64,000 bases of DNA from contig JAKLEN010000004.1 in NCBI GenBank assembly GCA_022711665.1, forward strand, positions 250,528 to 314,527. Reading direction: 5' to 3'. The notes below the pieces were generated by a model that was given only the letters and a program-made list of their open reading frames with translations, was not told the origin of the DNA and did not search any database. The DNA is from Acidobacteriota bacterium (GTDB lineage: Bacteria > Acidobacteriota > Aminicenantia > Aminicenantales > Saccharicenantaceae). A program made the translations under genes and the position numbers. Numbering within the stretch: position 1 is the stretch's first letter; each line of letters begins with the position of its first letter. Of the stretch, positions 15,463 to 24,412 are shown one piece after another.

Positions 15463-16108
15463 GGTCCTCCGGGTCGCCCTGACCGGCGGGATCGCCTGCG
15501 GCAAGTCCGTCGTCGCCCGTCTGCTCGCCGAAAAAGGCTGCGTTGTCTATTCCGCCGACCGGGCCGCCCACGACCTGATGCGTCCGGGCCTCCCGGCCTG
15601 GAAGAGGATCGCCGCCCGCTTTGGGCCCTCAATCCTCCGTACCGACCGGACGATCGACCGGGCCGCCCTGGGGGCCGTCGTCTTCGCCGACCCGGCCGCC
15701 CGGCGGGACCTCGAGCGCATCGTCCATCCTCTCGTCCTGGCCGACCAGGAGAAGACCTTCCGCCGGCTCGAGCGGCGGGGCCGGACCGCCCTCTTCGTCG
15801 TCGAGGCCGCCCTGGTCGTCGAGACGGGCCAGGCCCGCCGCTTCGACCGCGTCGTCGTCGTGCACTGTTCCCGCCGGGACCAGGTCCGGCGCCTGCGCCA
15901 GCGGGACGGCATCGGCCCGGCCGACGCCCTGCGCAGGATAGGCGCCCAGATGCCCGTCCGGGAGAAGCTGAAGCAGGCCGATTACGCCATCGATACCGCG
16001 GGGACCCTGGCCGAGACGGTCGAGCGGACGGAGCGCGTCTACGCCCAGCTGAAGCGCGACGCCGAGCTGGGGGTGGGGGTTGATCCCGGACCTGCGGACG
16101 CCGGGTAG
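15407..16108 (+). CDS. coaE: dephospho-CoA kinase
   Basis: A P-loop kinase that phosphorylates dephospho-CoA in the last step of CoA synthesis. The motif GGIACGKS is at residues 27-34 counting from the ATG at 15407; the lid region with RQRDGIGPADALRRI is also present. The only in-frame start before the P-loop is this ATG, which overlaps the PilZ gene by 56 bases and adds a ~20-residue basic N-terminal extension not usual in CoaE. A non-standard start close to the PilZ stop is possible. Confidence 0.9.
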   Translation: MTCSRSSPKRSRRPGRRNKVLRVALTGGIACGKSVVARLLAEKGCVVYSADRAAHDLMRPGLPAWKRIAARFGPSILRTDRTIDRAALGAVVFADPAARRDLERIVHPLVLADQEKTFRRLERRGRTALFVVEAALVVETGQARRFDRVVVVHCSRRDQVRRLRQRDGIGPADALRRIGAQMPVREKLKQADYAIDTAGTLAETVERTERVYAQLKRDAELGVGVDPGPADAG

Positions 16109-16118
16109 GGCGAAGCCG

Positions 16119-16136
16119 GACGGGGCCGGGCCCGTC
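16119..16136. terminator. hairpin between convergent coaE and HU genes
   Basis: GACGGG pairs with CCCGTC around a six-base GC loop, filling most of the gap between two converging genes. No T-run follows, so it may act as a weak two-way terminator. Confidence 0.3.
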
Positions 16137-16424
16137 TCAGGCGGACTTGGACTTGGAGAGGAGCGTCTTGAGCTCCTGGCCGGGGCGGAACTTGATGCGC
16201 TGGCCTTTCTCGATGCGGATCTGCTTCTGACGGCGGATATCCCGGCCGAAACCGGTCTTCTTGGCCACGACCTTGAAACTGCCGAAGCCCCGGATCTCGA
16301 CCTTTTCCTTGTTGGCCAGCGCGCCTTTGAGCGACTCCAGAACGGCCTCGACGATCGACAGGGACTTGGCCCTGTTGAACTCGGTCTTCTTCTCGATCGC
16401 CAGGGCGATATCGTTCTTGATCAT
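16137..16424 (-). CDS. HU/IHF-family DNA-binding protein
   Basis: Ninety-five residues, standard for the HU family of DNA-bending nucleoid proteins. RGFGSF at 45-50, the beta-arm segment GRDIRRQKQIRIEKG and the C-terminal FRPGQELK are diagnostic. I chose the ATG at 16424 since AGGAG lies eight bases before it; upstream codons in frame would add a non-family MRAAQGVTP. The tip residues are those of HU-like proteins rather than IHF. Diverges from nfeD. Confidence 0.94.
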   Translation of the reverse strand: MIKNDIALAIEKKTEFNRAKSLSIVEAVLESLKGALANKEKVEIRGFGSFKVVAKKTGFGRDIRRQKQIRIEKGQRIKFRPGQELKTLLSKSKSA

Positions 16425-16457
16425 CGGAGTCACTCCTTGCGCGGCACGCAAAGTCTA

Positions 16458-16486
16458 TATTTAATTAATTGAAAATAAAAAGTCAA
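16458..16486 (-). promoter_or_regulatory. sigma-70 promoter of HU gene
   Basis: Minus strand TTGACT, 17 AT-rich bases, TAAATA, about 33 bases before the HU start. Back-to-back with the nfeD promoter. Confidence 0.75.
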
Positions 16487-16512
16487 GCCTAAACTCGCCG
16501 GGCCGCCGGCGA

Positions 16513-16542
16513 TTGACTTCGGCCCGGCCGTGTTCTTATAAT
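16513..16542 (+). promoter_or_regulatory. sigma-70 promoter of nfeD operon
   Basis: TTGACT, 18 bases, TATAAT. The -10 box ends nine bases before the GTG start at 16552, so the transcript would begin almost at the start codon. Confidence 0.75.
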
Positions 16543-16551
16543 GAGGACGCG

Positions 16552-17826
16552 GTGAGAGCCAAGATCCTTGTTTTACTGTCCCTTCTCGGGCCGGCCTTCG
16601 CCTCCGCGGAGGTGATCAAGATCCGGGTCGACGCGCCCATCCATCCGGTCACCGCCGAATATATCGTCCGGTCCCTGGACGCGGCCGACCGGGCCGGCGC
16701 CGACCTGCTCATCCTGACCCTCGACACGCCCGGCGGCCTGGACACCTCGATGCGCGAGATCATCGAGCGGATCGTCAACGCCAAGACCCCGGTGGCCGCC
16801 TTCGTCGGCCCCAGCGGCTCGCGGGCCGCCTCGGCCGGCTTCCTCATCGCCCTGAGCTGCGATGTCTTCGCCATGGCCCCGGGCACGAGCACGGGCTCGG
16901 CCCATCCCGTCGGCCTGTCCCTGACCGGCCAGGCCATGGACAAGACCATGGAAGAGAAGGTCACGAACGACGCCGCGGCCTACGTGCGGTCGATCGCCGG
17001 GAAGCGCGGCCGCAACGTCAGCCTGGCCGAGGATGCCGTCCGCAAGAGCCTTTCCTACACGGAGAAAGAGGCCCTCGACGGCGGCCTCATCGACCTCATC
17101 GCCTCCTCCGAGGAGGAGATCGCGGCCCGGCTCGACGGCCGGACGATCCGGCGGTTCGACGGCGCCGAGGCCCGGCTGGCCCTGGCCGGCAAGCCGGTTG
17201 TGGCGCGGCCCCTGACCTTCCGCCAGAAATTCCTGCTGACCATCGCCAACCCGAACCTGGCCTACATCCTGCTGATGATCGGGCTGCTGGGGCTCTACTT
17301 CGAGTTCTCCCACCCCGGGGCCATCCTGCCCGGCGTCCTGGGCGGCATCTCGCTGCTCCTGGCCGTCTTCGCTTTCCAGATCCTGCCCATCAACTACGTC
17401 GGCCTGGGCCTGATCGTCCTGGCCGTCATCCTGTTCATCCTGGAGATCAAGGTCCAGAGCTTCGGCATGCTGGCCGTCGGAGGGATCGCCGCCATGATCA
17501 TCGGTTCGCTCATGCTCATCAAGGCCCCCATTACGGAGCTCCGGCCGAGCCTGAGCTACGTCCTGCCGGTCGTCCTGGCCGCGTCCCTGATCGTCCTGTT
17601 CCTGCTGACCCTGGTTTTCAAGGCCCACCGCCGCCGCTCCTTCTCCGGCCGGGAAGGGATGATCGGCGAGACGGGGACGGCCCGGACCGACCTCGCCCCC
17701 GCCGGCAAGGTCTTCGTGCACGGCGAGCTCTGGGAGGCCGAGGCGGGCGAGCCCGTCCGGGCCGGGGAGAAAGTCAAGGTCGTCGAGGTCCTCGACGGCC
17801 TGAAGATACGGGTCGGCAAAGCCTGA
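16552..17826 (+). CDS. NfeD-family membrane serine protease (ClpP class)
   Basis: A 424-residue long-form NfeD. A signal peptide (about 1-19) leads to a ClpP-like protease domain with TPGGLDTSM and [12 protein letters not shown], where the serine after the glycines is the likely nucleophile. Four or five membrane helices (about 230-350) and a C-terminal OB-fold domain (about 365-424) complete it. The partner stomatin follows 46 bases later, the classic nfeD-slipin pair of membrane quality control. GTG 16552 gives a proper signal peptide; an open frame starting inside the promoter is rejected. Confidence 0.92.
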   Translation: MRAKILVLLSLLGPAFASAEVIKIRVDAPIHPVTAEYIVRSLDAADRAGADLLILTLDTPGGLDTSMREIIERIVNAKTPVAAFVGPSGSRAASAGFLIALSCDVFAMAPGTSTGSAHPVGLSLTGQAMDKTMEEKVTNDAAAYVRSIAGKRGRNVSLAEDAVRKSLSYTEKEALDGGLIDLIASSEEEIAARLDGRTIRRFDGAEARLALAGKPVVARPLTFRQKFLLTIANPNLAYILLMIGLLGLYFEFSHPGAILPGVLGGISLLLAVFAFQILPINYVGLGLIVLAVILFILEIKVQSFGMLAVGGIAAMIIGSLMLIKAPITELRPSLSYVLPVVLAASLIVLFLLTLVFKAHRRRSFSGREGMIGETGTARTDLAPAGKVFVHGELWEAEAGEPVRAGEKVKVVEVLDGLKIRVGKA

Positions 17827-17872
17827 CCCGACAGCTCAAGCGGGGCCCGGCGGCCCCGCCAAGGAGAAAGGC

Positions 17873-18655
17873 ATGAACGTCTTGACTGCTCCGATCATCG
17901 TCATCGGTCTGATCGTCCTCTACCTCCTGAATTCGATCAAGATCCTGAGGGAGTACGAGCGCGGCGTCGTCTTCCGTCTCGGCCGGCTCCTGCCCCAGCC
18001 CAAGGGGCCGGGCCTCATCCTGGTCTTCTCCCCCATCGACCGCATCGTCCGGATCAGCCTGCGCCTCATCACCATGGACATCCCCCCGCAGGACATCATC
18101 ACCAAGGACAACGTCACGGTCAAGGTCAACGCCGTGCTCTATTTCCGGGTCATCGATCCGCTCAAGTGCGTCATCGAGGTCCAGGACTACATCTACGCTA
18201 CCTCCCAGCTGGCCCAGACGACCCTGCGCAGCCTCCTCGGCCAGGTCCCGCTCGACGACCTCCTGTCCGAGAGGGAGAAGCTCAACACCCGTCTCCAGGA
18301 GATCATAGAACAGCACACCGACCCCTGGGGCATCAAGGTCCAGCTCGTCGAGATGAAGCAGGTCGACCTGCCGGAGAACATGCAGCGGGCCATCGCCAAG
18401 CAGGCCGAGGCCGAGCGCGAGCGGCGGGCCAAGGTCATCCACGCCGACGGCGAGTACCAGGCCGCCGACAAGCTGATCCAGGCAGCAGACATCATCTCCA
18501 AGAACCCGCAGGCCCTGCAGCTGAGGTTCCTGGGCACGCTCACCGATATCGCCGCCGAGAAGAATTCGACCATCGTTTTTCCCCTTCCCCTTGAGCTTTT
18601 GCGGGCCTTCTCCTATGATAAGTACTTGGAGAAAAAAATAGCTGATGAAAAATAA
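17873..18655 (+). CDS. slipin, SPFH/band 7 (stomatin) family protein
   Basis: A 260-residue membrane scaffold protein. One N-terminal membrane segment (about 4-20) is followed by the SPFH domain ([14 protein letters not shown] ... [17 protein letters not shown] region) and a coiled-coil rich in Glu/Arg/Ala (about 180-215). It oligomerises on the inner membrane and is the usual substrate or partner of NfeD, encoded just upstream. AAGGAG precedes the ATG. The gene end overlaps the next start by 11 bases. Confidence 0.93.
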   Translation: MNVLTAPIIVIGLIVLYLLNSIKILREYERGVVFRLGRLLPQPKGPGLILVFSPIDRIVRISLRLITMDIPPQDIITKDNVTVKVNAVLYFRVIDPLKCVIEVQDYIYATSQLAQTTLRSLLGQVPLDDLLSEREKLNTRLQEIIEQHTDPWGIKVQLVEMKQVDLPENMQRAIAKQAEAERERRAKVIHADGEYQAADKLIQAADIISKNPQALQLRFLGTLTDIAAEKNSTIVFPLPLELLRAFSYDKYLEKKIADEK

Positions 18656-19289
18656 GGACTTCCGGGAGATCCAGGTCTCGAGCACCCTCCTCGTCGTCAT
18701 CTTCCTGGGGGTGCTCGCCCTGGGGGTCTTCATCTTCATCCTCGGCGTCTCGGTCGGCAAGAAGCAGACGGCCGCCGCCGCGCCGACCCAGATCGTCACC
18801 CAGCAGATCCCGGAGCCCGTCAAGGAAGCGCCGGTCAAGCCGGTGCCGTCCGAGACGGCGCCGGAAGCGGCCGCCGAGCCCCCATCCGGGACCGCCGGCC
18901 CGGCCGCGGCGCTGACCCCGTCCGTTTCCGGGGCGGGCTCCCCGGCCGCCCCCCGGGCGGCCGAAAACCCGGCAGCCAGGCCGGCCTCCAAAGAGACCCC
19001 GGCGCCCAAGCCGGCGGCCTCGAAGACCGGCGCCGAGGCCCGCAAGACCGGGCTCTATTACGTCCAGGTCGCCGCCTTCACCGACCGGGCCCAGGCCCAG
19101 GCCGCGGCCGACCGGTACAAGAGCCGGGGCTATGCCGCGGTGGTGTCCAATCCCCGGCCCGCCGACGCCAAGACCTGGTACCGGGTCCGGCTGGGCGGGT
19201 ATACTTCCCGGGACAGGGCCGTCGAGCTCCTGGCCAAGCTGAACGCGGCGGCCGGGAAGAAGACCGATTTCCGCGTCGTTCAGGACTGA
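18645..19289 (+). CDS. SPOR domain protein
   Basis: A 214-residue bitopic inner-membrane protein: short cytoplasmic start, one membrane helix (about 14-38), a ~90-residue Pro/Ala-rich periplasmic linker, then a SPOR domain (about 138-214, [15 protein letters not shown] ... [15 protein letters not shown]). SPOR domains bind denuded glycan strands at division septa, so it probably takes part in cell division or envelope upkeep. It overlaps the slipin gene. Confidence 0.9.
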   Translation: MKNKDFREIQVSSTLLVVIFLGVLALGVFIFILGVSVGKKQTAAAAPTQIVTQQIPEPVKEAPVKPVPSETAPEAAAEPPSGTAGPAAALTPSVSGAGSPAAPRAAENPAARPASKETPAPKPAASKTGAEARKTGLYYVQVAAFTDRAQAQAAADRYKSRGYAAVVSNPRPADAKTWYRVRLGGYTSRDRAVELLAKLNAAAGKKTDFRVVQD

Positions 19290-19319
19290 CCGGCCGTCCC
19301 GGTTGGAGAAAGGATCCGC

Positions 19320-20463
19320 ATGACACCCGTCGACAGCAAATCCCTCGACCTCAAGACACGCCTCGCCGGCCTCTTCGCCAAAGTCGAAGAGGTCCGAGGT
19401 TTTCTTTGACCTGGATAACAAGACCGTAGAGCTCGATGCCGTCAACGCCCGCCTGGCCTCGCCCGAGGTCTGGCAGGACCAGAAGGCCTCCCAGACCCTC
19501 CAGCAGAAGAAGAAGCTCCTGGAGAAGGATCTCCAGTTCTTCAAGCGCATCCTGACGCAGAAGGAGGACCTGGAGGTCCTGACCGAGCTGGCCGCCGAGG
19601 GCGAGAGCGTCGACGGCGACATCGAGGCGGCCATCGGCCGGCTGGAGGCCGACCTCCGGGAGGCCGAGCTGCGGGCCCTGTTCTACGACGCCGACGACCC
19701 CCGCAACGCCATCCTGACCATCCATCCCGGCGCCGGAGGCACGGAATCCCAGGACTGGGCCCAGATGCTCATGCGGATGTACCTGCGCTACGGCGAACGC
19801 CGGGGGTTCCGGACCGAGATCCTCGATCAGCAGCCGGGGGAAGAGGCCGGCCTCAAGAGCGCCACCATCCGCTTCGAGGGCGATTTCGCCTTCGGCAATC
19901 TCAGCCAGGAGACCGGCGTCCACCGGCTGGTCCGCATCTCGCCCTTCGACGCGGCCAAGAGGCGCCACACTTCCTTCGCCGCCGTCTTCGTCTACCCCGA
20001 GGTCGACGACGACATCCAGATCGAGATCAATCCCGAGGAGCTGCGGATCGACACCTACCGGTCCTCGGGGGCCGGCGGCCAGCACGTCAACCGGACGGAC
20101 TCGGCCGTGCGCCTGACCCACCTGCCGACGGGCATCGTCGTGGCCTGCCAGAACGAGCGCTCCCAGCACAAGAACAAGGCCATGGCCATGAAGATCCTCA
20201 AGGCCCGCCTCTACGAGCTCGAGAAGTCCAAGCAGAACGAGAAGCTGGAGAAGCTCGAGGATTCCAAGTCGGACATCGCCTGGGGCAACCAGATCCGCTC
20301 TTATGTCCTTCACCCCTACCGCATGATCAAGGACACTCGCACCCGCGTCGAGACCGGCGATACCGACCGGGTGCTCGACGGCGATCTCGACGAGTTCATC
20401 AAGGCCGCCCTGGTCCTGCGCAAGAAGACGGCCGCGGGCGCCGAATCAAGGAGAGATGCATGA
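19320..20463 (+). CDS. prfB: peptide chain release factor 2, with programmed +1 frameshift
   Basis: RF2 ends translation at UGA and UAA. The gene is read in two frames: ATG 19320 runs to an in-frame TGA at 19407-19409, set in the context CTT TGA C; a +1 slip gives CTT GAC and joins the long frame that ends at 20463. The total is 380 residues, normal for RF2. GAGG at 19396-19399 upstream of CTT can act as the internal Shine-Dalgarno stimulator. The GGQ loop (SSGAGGQHVN) and the tripeptide-anticodon region are intact. This is autoregulation, not a broken gene. Confidence 0.96.
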
Positions 20464-20765
20464 CCCCCGACGACAAGACCTCCGGCCCGGCCAACGCCCC
20501 GGACTTCCTCCCGGCTCTCGAATTCTCCTCCATCGTCATCCTCCTGTACTTTCCGGCCCTGGTCCAGCTCGGCCTGGTCGAGGATCCGGCGACCGGCGAG
20601 CGCCGCGAGAACCTGGCGCTGGCCAAGCGCAACATCGACCTCCTCGACCTGCTGCGGGACCGGACGAAGGACAACCTCGAGGACGAGGAGAAGGAGTTCC
20701 TCGACGGCGTTCTCGACCAGCTCAAGCTGGCCTACCTGAAGAAGGCCGAGATCGTGAAGATTTAG
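20460..20765 (+). CDS. DUF1844 family protein
   Basis: A 101-residue protein of the DUF1844 family: an N-terminal acidic tail, the core FSSIVILLYFPALVQLGLVEDP, and a C-terminal helical pair ending in LKLAYLKKAE. The function of the family is unknown; it is often close to translation or RNA-modification genes. The ATG overlaps the prfB stop (ATGA), so its translation depends on RF2 synthesis. Confidence 0.88.
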   Translation: MTPDDKTSGPANAPDFLPALEFSSIVILLYFPALVQLGLVEDPATGERRENLALAKRNIDLLDLLRDRTKDNLEDEEKEFLDGVLDQLKLAYLKKAEIVKI

Positions 20766-20767
20766 GC

Positions 20768-21694
20768 ATGGTCGTCTATCACGGCCTCGACGATCCCCGC
20801 CTTCGCCCCCTCCCCGCCGCCGTGGCGGTGGGCATCTTCGACGGGCTCCACCTCGGCCACCGCCGCATCCTGGACCGCCTCCGCCGCCTGGCGGGGCGGC
20901 GCGGCCTGCGGTCGCTGGTCCTGACCTTCGATCCCCATCCCGAGCGGGTCCTGGGCCTGAGGTCCGTGCCGATGATCACCACCCTGGATCAGCGGCTGGA
21001 CCTGCTCCGGGAGGCCGGCGCCGACGCGGCCGTCGTCATCCCCTTCGATCGGGCCTTCGCCCGCCTCGACGGGCCGGCCTTCGTCGACGGCGTCCTGGGC
21101 CGGGCCCTGGCCGCCCGGGAAGTCGTCGTCGGCCGGCGCTTTCGCTTCGGCCGGAACCGCCGCTGCGGCACGGCCGAGCTCGGACGCCTTGGCCGGCAGG
21201 CCGGCATCGGCGTCCATGTCGTCCCGCCGGTCGTCCGCAACGGTCGGACGGTCAGCTCAACTCTGGTGCGGCGGCTGCTCGGCCAGGGCCGGACCGGCGA
21301 GGCCGCCCGGCTTCTCGGCCGCCCCTACGAGGTCTCCGGGCGCGTCGTCCGGGGCCGGCAGAGGGGCCGGCGCCTGGGCTTCCCCACGGCCAACCTGGAG
21401 ACGGCCAACGAGATCCTGCCGCCGGGCGTCTTCATCTCCGAGACCGTCCGCGGCGGCCGGGCCTTTCCCTCGGTCACCAGCGTCGGCACGAACCCGACCT
21501 TCGGCCCCGGCCATCCCCTTAGCGTCGAAACCCTGCTCCTGGGCTTCCACGGCCCGCTCTACGGGGCCGCCATCACGGTCCGCTTCCTGGGCAAGATCCG
21601 CCCGACCCGGATCTTCGGCGGGGCCGAGGCGCTGGCCGCGGCCATCGGCCGGGATGTCGCGACGGCCCGGGCCTGGTTCGACCGGCGGGGTTGA
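20768..21694 (+). CDS. ribF: bifunctional riboflavin kinase / FAD synthetase
   Basis: A 308-residue enzyme that phosphorylates riboflavin to FMN and adenylates FMN to FAD. The N-terminal nucleotidyltransferase domain shows GIFDGLHLGHRRIL; the C-terminal kinase domain (from about 190) shows RGRQRGRRLGFPTANLE and the later NPTFG. The ATG is two bases after the DUF1844 stop. The length matches bacterial RibF. Confidence 0.94.
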   Translation: MVVYHGLDDPRLRPLPAAVAVGIFDGLHLGHRRILDRLRRLAGRRGLRSLVLTFDPHPERVLGLRSVPMITTLDQRLDLLREAGADAAVVIPFDRAFARLDGPAFVDGVLGRALAAREVVVGRRFRFGRNRRCGTAELGRLGRQAGIGVHVVPPVVRNGRTVSSTLVRRLLGQGRTGEAARLLGRPYEVSGRVVRGRQRGRRLGFPTANLETANEILPPGVFISETVRGGRAFPSVTSVGTNPTFGPGHPLSVETLLLGFHGPLYGAAITVRFLGKIRPTRIFGGAEALAAAIGRDVATARAWFDRRG

Positions 21695-21756
21695 CATTTC
21701 GGCCGGGTTTAGGCATGTTCATGGGACGGGACACCGATCATCCCAGGAGCGAGCTC

Positions 21757-22326
21757 ATGGAAGAAAAGACCAAGGCCCGCATCATGGACGCCACCCGGAT
21801 CCGGCGCGTCCTGGCCCGCGTGGCCACCGAGATCATCGAGCGGAATCGTAACCTCAGGAACCTGGTCATCGTCGCCGTCAAGCCCCGGGGCCTGGCGATC
21901 GGCCGGCGCCTGGCCCGGCAGATCAAGGACATGGAAGGCGTCGAGGTCCCGACCGGCCTTCTCGACTATACCCACTACCGGGACGACATCCCGGTCAAGC
22001 CGGCCAAGACCAAGCTCTATGCCGCGGGCCTGAGCTTCGGCATCGCCAAGAAGAACGTCGTCCTCGTCGACGACGTCCTCATGACCGGCCGGACCATCCG
22101 GGCGGCCATGGACGCCGTCATCGCCAAGGGCCGGCCCCAGACGGTCCAGCTGGCCGTCCTGGTCGACCGCGGCCATCGGGAGCTGCCCATCTGTCCGGAC
22201 TACATCGGCAAGATACTGCCGACCTCGCGCCGCGAGCTCGTCCGGGTCCGGCTGCGGGAGACGGACGGCAGCGAGGAGATCGTCATCGCCGAGCCGGTCA
22301 AGATCGCCGGGGCGAGGCCGCGGTGA
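21757..22326 (+). CDS. pyrR: PyrR-type uracil phosphoribosyltransferase / pyrimidine regulator
   Basis: A 189-residue phosphoribosyltransferase. The PRPP loop VVLVDDVLMTGRTIRAAMDA is clear, as is LVDRGHRELPICPDYIGK. PyrR binds pyr leader RNA in response to UMP and has weak UPRTase activity. AGGAG eight bases before ATG 21757 sets the start. A TTGACA overlaps the ribF stop (21691-21696) but the -10 is weak. No room for a typical PyrR-bound antiterminator exists in the 62-base gap. It is coupled to pyrC. Confidence 0.93.
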   Translation: MEEKTKARIMDATRIRRVLARVATEIIERNRNLRNLVIVAVKPRGLAIGRRLARQIKDMEGVEVPTGLLDYTHYRDDIPVKPAKTKLYAAGLSFGIAKKNVVLVDDVLMTGRTIRAAMDAVIAKGRPQTVQLAVLVDRGHRELPICPDYIGKILPTSRRELVRVRLRETDGSEEIVIAEPVKIAGARPR

Positions 22327-23624
22327 TCCTCCTCCGCAGCGGCCGGGCCGTCGATCCCTCGCGCGGGCTGGACGCCGCGGTCGACATCCTCGTCGAGGGC
22401 GGCCGGATCGCGGCCGTCGGCCCCCGGATCGACGCTCCGGCGGCCCATCAGGTCGACCTGACCGGGCTGGTGGTCGCGCCCGGGCTCATCGACCTGCACG
22501 TCCACCTGCGGGAGCCGGGCGACGAGGCCAAGGAAACCATCCTGACCGGGGCCAGGGCGGCCGTGCGCGGCGGCTTCGCCACCGTCTGCGCCATGCCCAA
22601 TACCCGGCCGGTCAACGACCGGCGGGAGACGACGGAACGGGTCCTGGCCGAAGCCCGCCGGGCCGGCCTGGCCAATATCCTGCCCATAGCCGCCGTCACC
22701 CGCGGTTCGGGCGGCGTGGAGCTGGTCGACATGGCGGACCTGGCCGCGGCCGGGGCCGTGGCCTTCTCCGACGACGGCCGTCCCGTCTCCGACAGCCGGG
22801 TCATGCGCCGGGCCCTCGAGGCCGCGGCGGCGGCCGGCCGGTTCATCGACGACCACGCCGAGGACCGGGCCCTGGCCGAGGGCGGGGTGATGAACGAAGG
22901 GCCGGCCGCGGTCCGGCTGGGCCTGGCCGGCATCCCGGCGGCGGCCGAGGACATCGTGACCGCCCGGGACATCATCCTGGCCGAAGCCACCGGGACCCGC
23001 GTCCACATCGCCCACCTGTCGACGGCCGGCGGGGTCCGCCTGGTCGGCGAGGCCAAGGCCCGCGGCGTCCGCGTCTCGGCCGAGGCCGCGCCCCACCACC
23101 TGCTCCTGGCCGACGAGGACATCGCCTGGCCCGACCCGAATTTCAAGATGAACCCGCCTCTGCGCTCGCCTGCCGACCGGGCCGCCCTGGTCGAAGGGTT
23201 GCGGACGGGCGTCGTGGACGCCATCGCCAGCGATCACGCGCCGCACACGGCGGCCGAGAAGAGCCGGGGGTTCGCGGCCGCGCCGTTCGGCATCGTCGGG
23301 CTGGAGACGACGGTCGCCCTGGTCCTCGACCGCCTGGTCCGGCCGGGGGCAATCACGCTTTCCCGGTTCGTCGAGCTGCTCTCGACCGGTCCGGCGCGCC
23401 TGCTCGGCCTGGCCGCCAAGGGCCGGATCGAGCCGGGGGCCGACGCCGACCTGACCGTCCTCGATCTCGGCCGCCCGGCCGTCGTCGACGCGGCCCGGTT
23501 CGAATCCAAGGGCCGGAACACGCCCTTCGACGGCTGGGCCGTCACCGGCGCCCCGGTCCTGACCATGGTCGGCGGCCGGATCGTCTATCCCTTCGACGGC
23601 CTCGCTCCCGGAGGCCGGCCTTGA
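22323..23624 (+). CDS. pyrC: dihydroorotase
   Basis: A 433-residue class I dihydroorotase that closes carbamoyl-aspartate to dihydroorotate in UMP synthesis. DLHVHLREPG gives the HxH zinc ligands; MPNTRPVND, the DDH region and ASDHAPHT are also canonical. It starts at GTG overlapping the pyrR stop (GTGA) and ends in a TTGA overlap with rnc. No pyrB neighbour is present, unlike the usual pyrRBC order. Confidence 0.95.
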   Translation: MILLRSGRAVDPSRGLDAAVDILVEGGRIAAVGPRIDAPAAHQVDLTGLVVAPGLIDLHVHLREPGDEAKETILTGARAAVRGGFATVCAMPNTRPVNDRRETTERVLAEARRAGLANILPIAAVTRGSGGVELVDMADLAAAGAVAFSDDGRPVSDSRVMRRALEAAAAAGRFIDDHAEDRALAEGGVMNEGPAAVRLGLAGIPAAAEDIVTARDIILAEATGTRVHIAHLSTAGGVRLVGEAKARGVRVSAEAAPHHLLLADEDIAWPDPNFKMNPPLRSPADRAALVEGLRTGVVDAIASDHAPHTAAEKSRGFAAAPFGIVGLETTVALVLDRLVRPGAITLSRFVELLSTGPARLLGLAAKGRIEPGADADLTVLDLGRPAVVDAARFESKGRNTPFDGWAVTGAPVLTMVGGRIVYPFDGLAPGGRP

Positions 23625-24388
23625 AGCGGGACGCCCAGATCGTCGAACGCCTGGAAAAGGCGGCCGGCTACTCCTTCAAGGACCGGGCGGTCCTGGAAAA
23701 GGCCCTAACCCACAGCTCCTACGCCTTCGAGGCCCGGGCCGCGGCCCCGGGAGACAACGAGCAGCTCGAGTTCCTGGGCGACTCCGTCGTCGGCCTGGTC
23801 GCGGCCGAATTCTTCCTGCGGGCCTTCCCGGAGCGGAGCGAGGGCGAGCTGTCGAAGCTCAAGGCATCGTCAACGAGCACGCTGGCCCTGGCCCAGCTGG
23901 CCCGGGCCGTCAAGCTCGACAGGGCCATCCGTCTCGGGCGGGGCGAGGAGAAGTCCGGCGGCCGGAAGAAGGTCTCCATCCTGGCCGGCGCCTTCGAGGC
24001 CCTGGCCGGCGCCATCTATCTCGACGGCGGCTTCGACGCCGCCCGGGCCTTCATTTCCCGTTCCCTCGGCGCGGCCTCCAAGCCGATCAAGTCCGATTCC
24101 CAGACGATCAACAACGCCAAATCGGCGCTCCAGGAGATCTGCCAGAAAGCCGGCCTGGCGGCGCCCGTCTACCGGCTGGTCGGGGAAAAGGGCCCGGCCC
24201 ACAAGCGGACGTTCACCGTCGAGGTCTGTCTCGGCGAGAAGGTCCTGGCCCGGTCGAAGGGAGCGTCCAAGAAGGCCGCCGAGCAGGCGGCCGCCGAGAA
24301 GGCCCTCCGGTCGTTCTTCGGCCGCAAGATAAAACGCCTCTCGCCCGAGGCTTTCGTCATCGAGGCCGACGACCTCGTCCTGCCCTGA
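23621..24388 (+). CDS. rnc: ribonuclease III
   Basis: A 255-residue double-strand-specific endoribonuclease. The catalytic signature appears as NEQLEFLGDSVVGL, and the second acidic patch as FEALAGAIYLDGG. A dsRNA-binding domain occupies about 160-230 (NAKSALQEICQKAGL ... GASKKAAEQAAAEKAL). A further ~25 residues extend past the domain. It starts at TTG, coupled to pyrC by a TTGA overlap, which should hold its expression low. Confidence 0.95.
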   Translation: MKRDAQIVERLEKAAGYSFKDRAVLEKALTHSSYAFEARAAAPGDNEQLEFLGDSVVGLVAAEFFLRAFPERSEGELSKLKASSTSTLALAQLARAVKLDRAIRLGRGEEKSGGRKKVSILAGAFEALAGAIYLDGGFDAARAFISRSLGAASKPIKSDSQTINNAKSALQEICQKAGLAAPVYRLVGEKGPAHKRTFTVEVCLGEKVLARSKGASKKAAEQAAAEKALRSFFGRKIKRLSPEAFVIEADDLVLP

Positions 24389-24390
24389 GC

Positions 24391-24407
24391 CCGGGCCGCC
24401 GGCCCGG
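24391..24407. terminator. hairpin between convergent rnc and AI-2E-type permease
   Basis: CCGGGCC and GGCCCGG form a perfect 7-bp stem with a three-base loop, in the gap between two converging genes. No T-run; a weak two-way terminator is possible. Confidence 0.35.
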
Positions 24408-24412
24408 TCCCG

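Noticed and set aside
19320..19409. Truncated prfB pseudogene
   Set aside because: The early TGA is in the conserved CTT TGA C slip site and the downstream frame is full length with an intact GGQ loop.
21695..21756. PyrR attenuator leader
   Set aside because: The gap is too short and shows no antiterminator/terminator pair.
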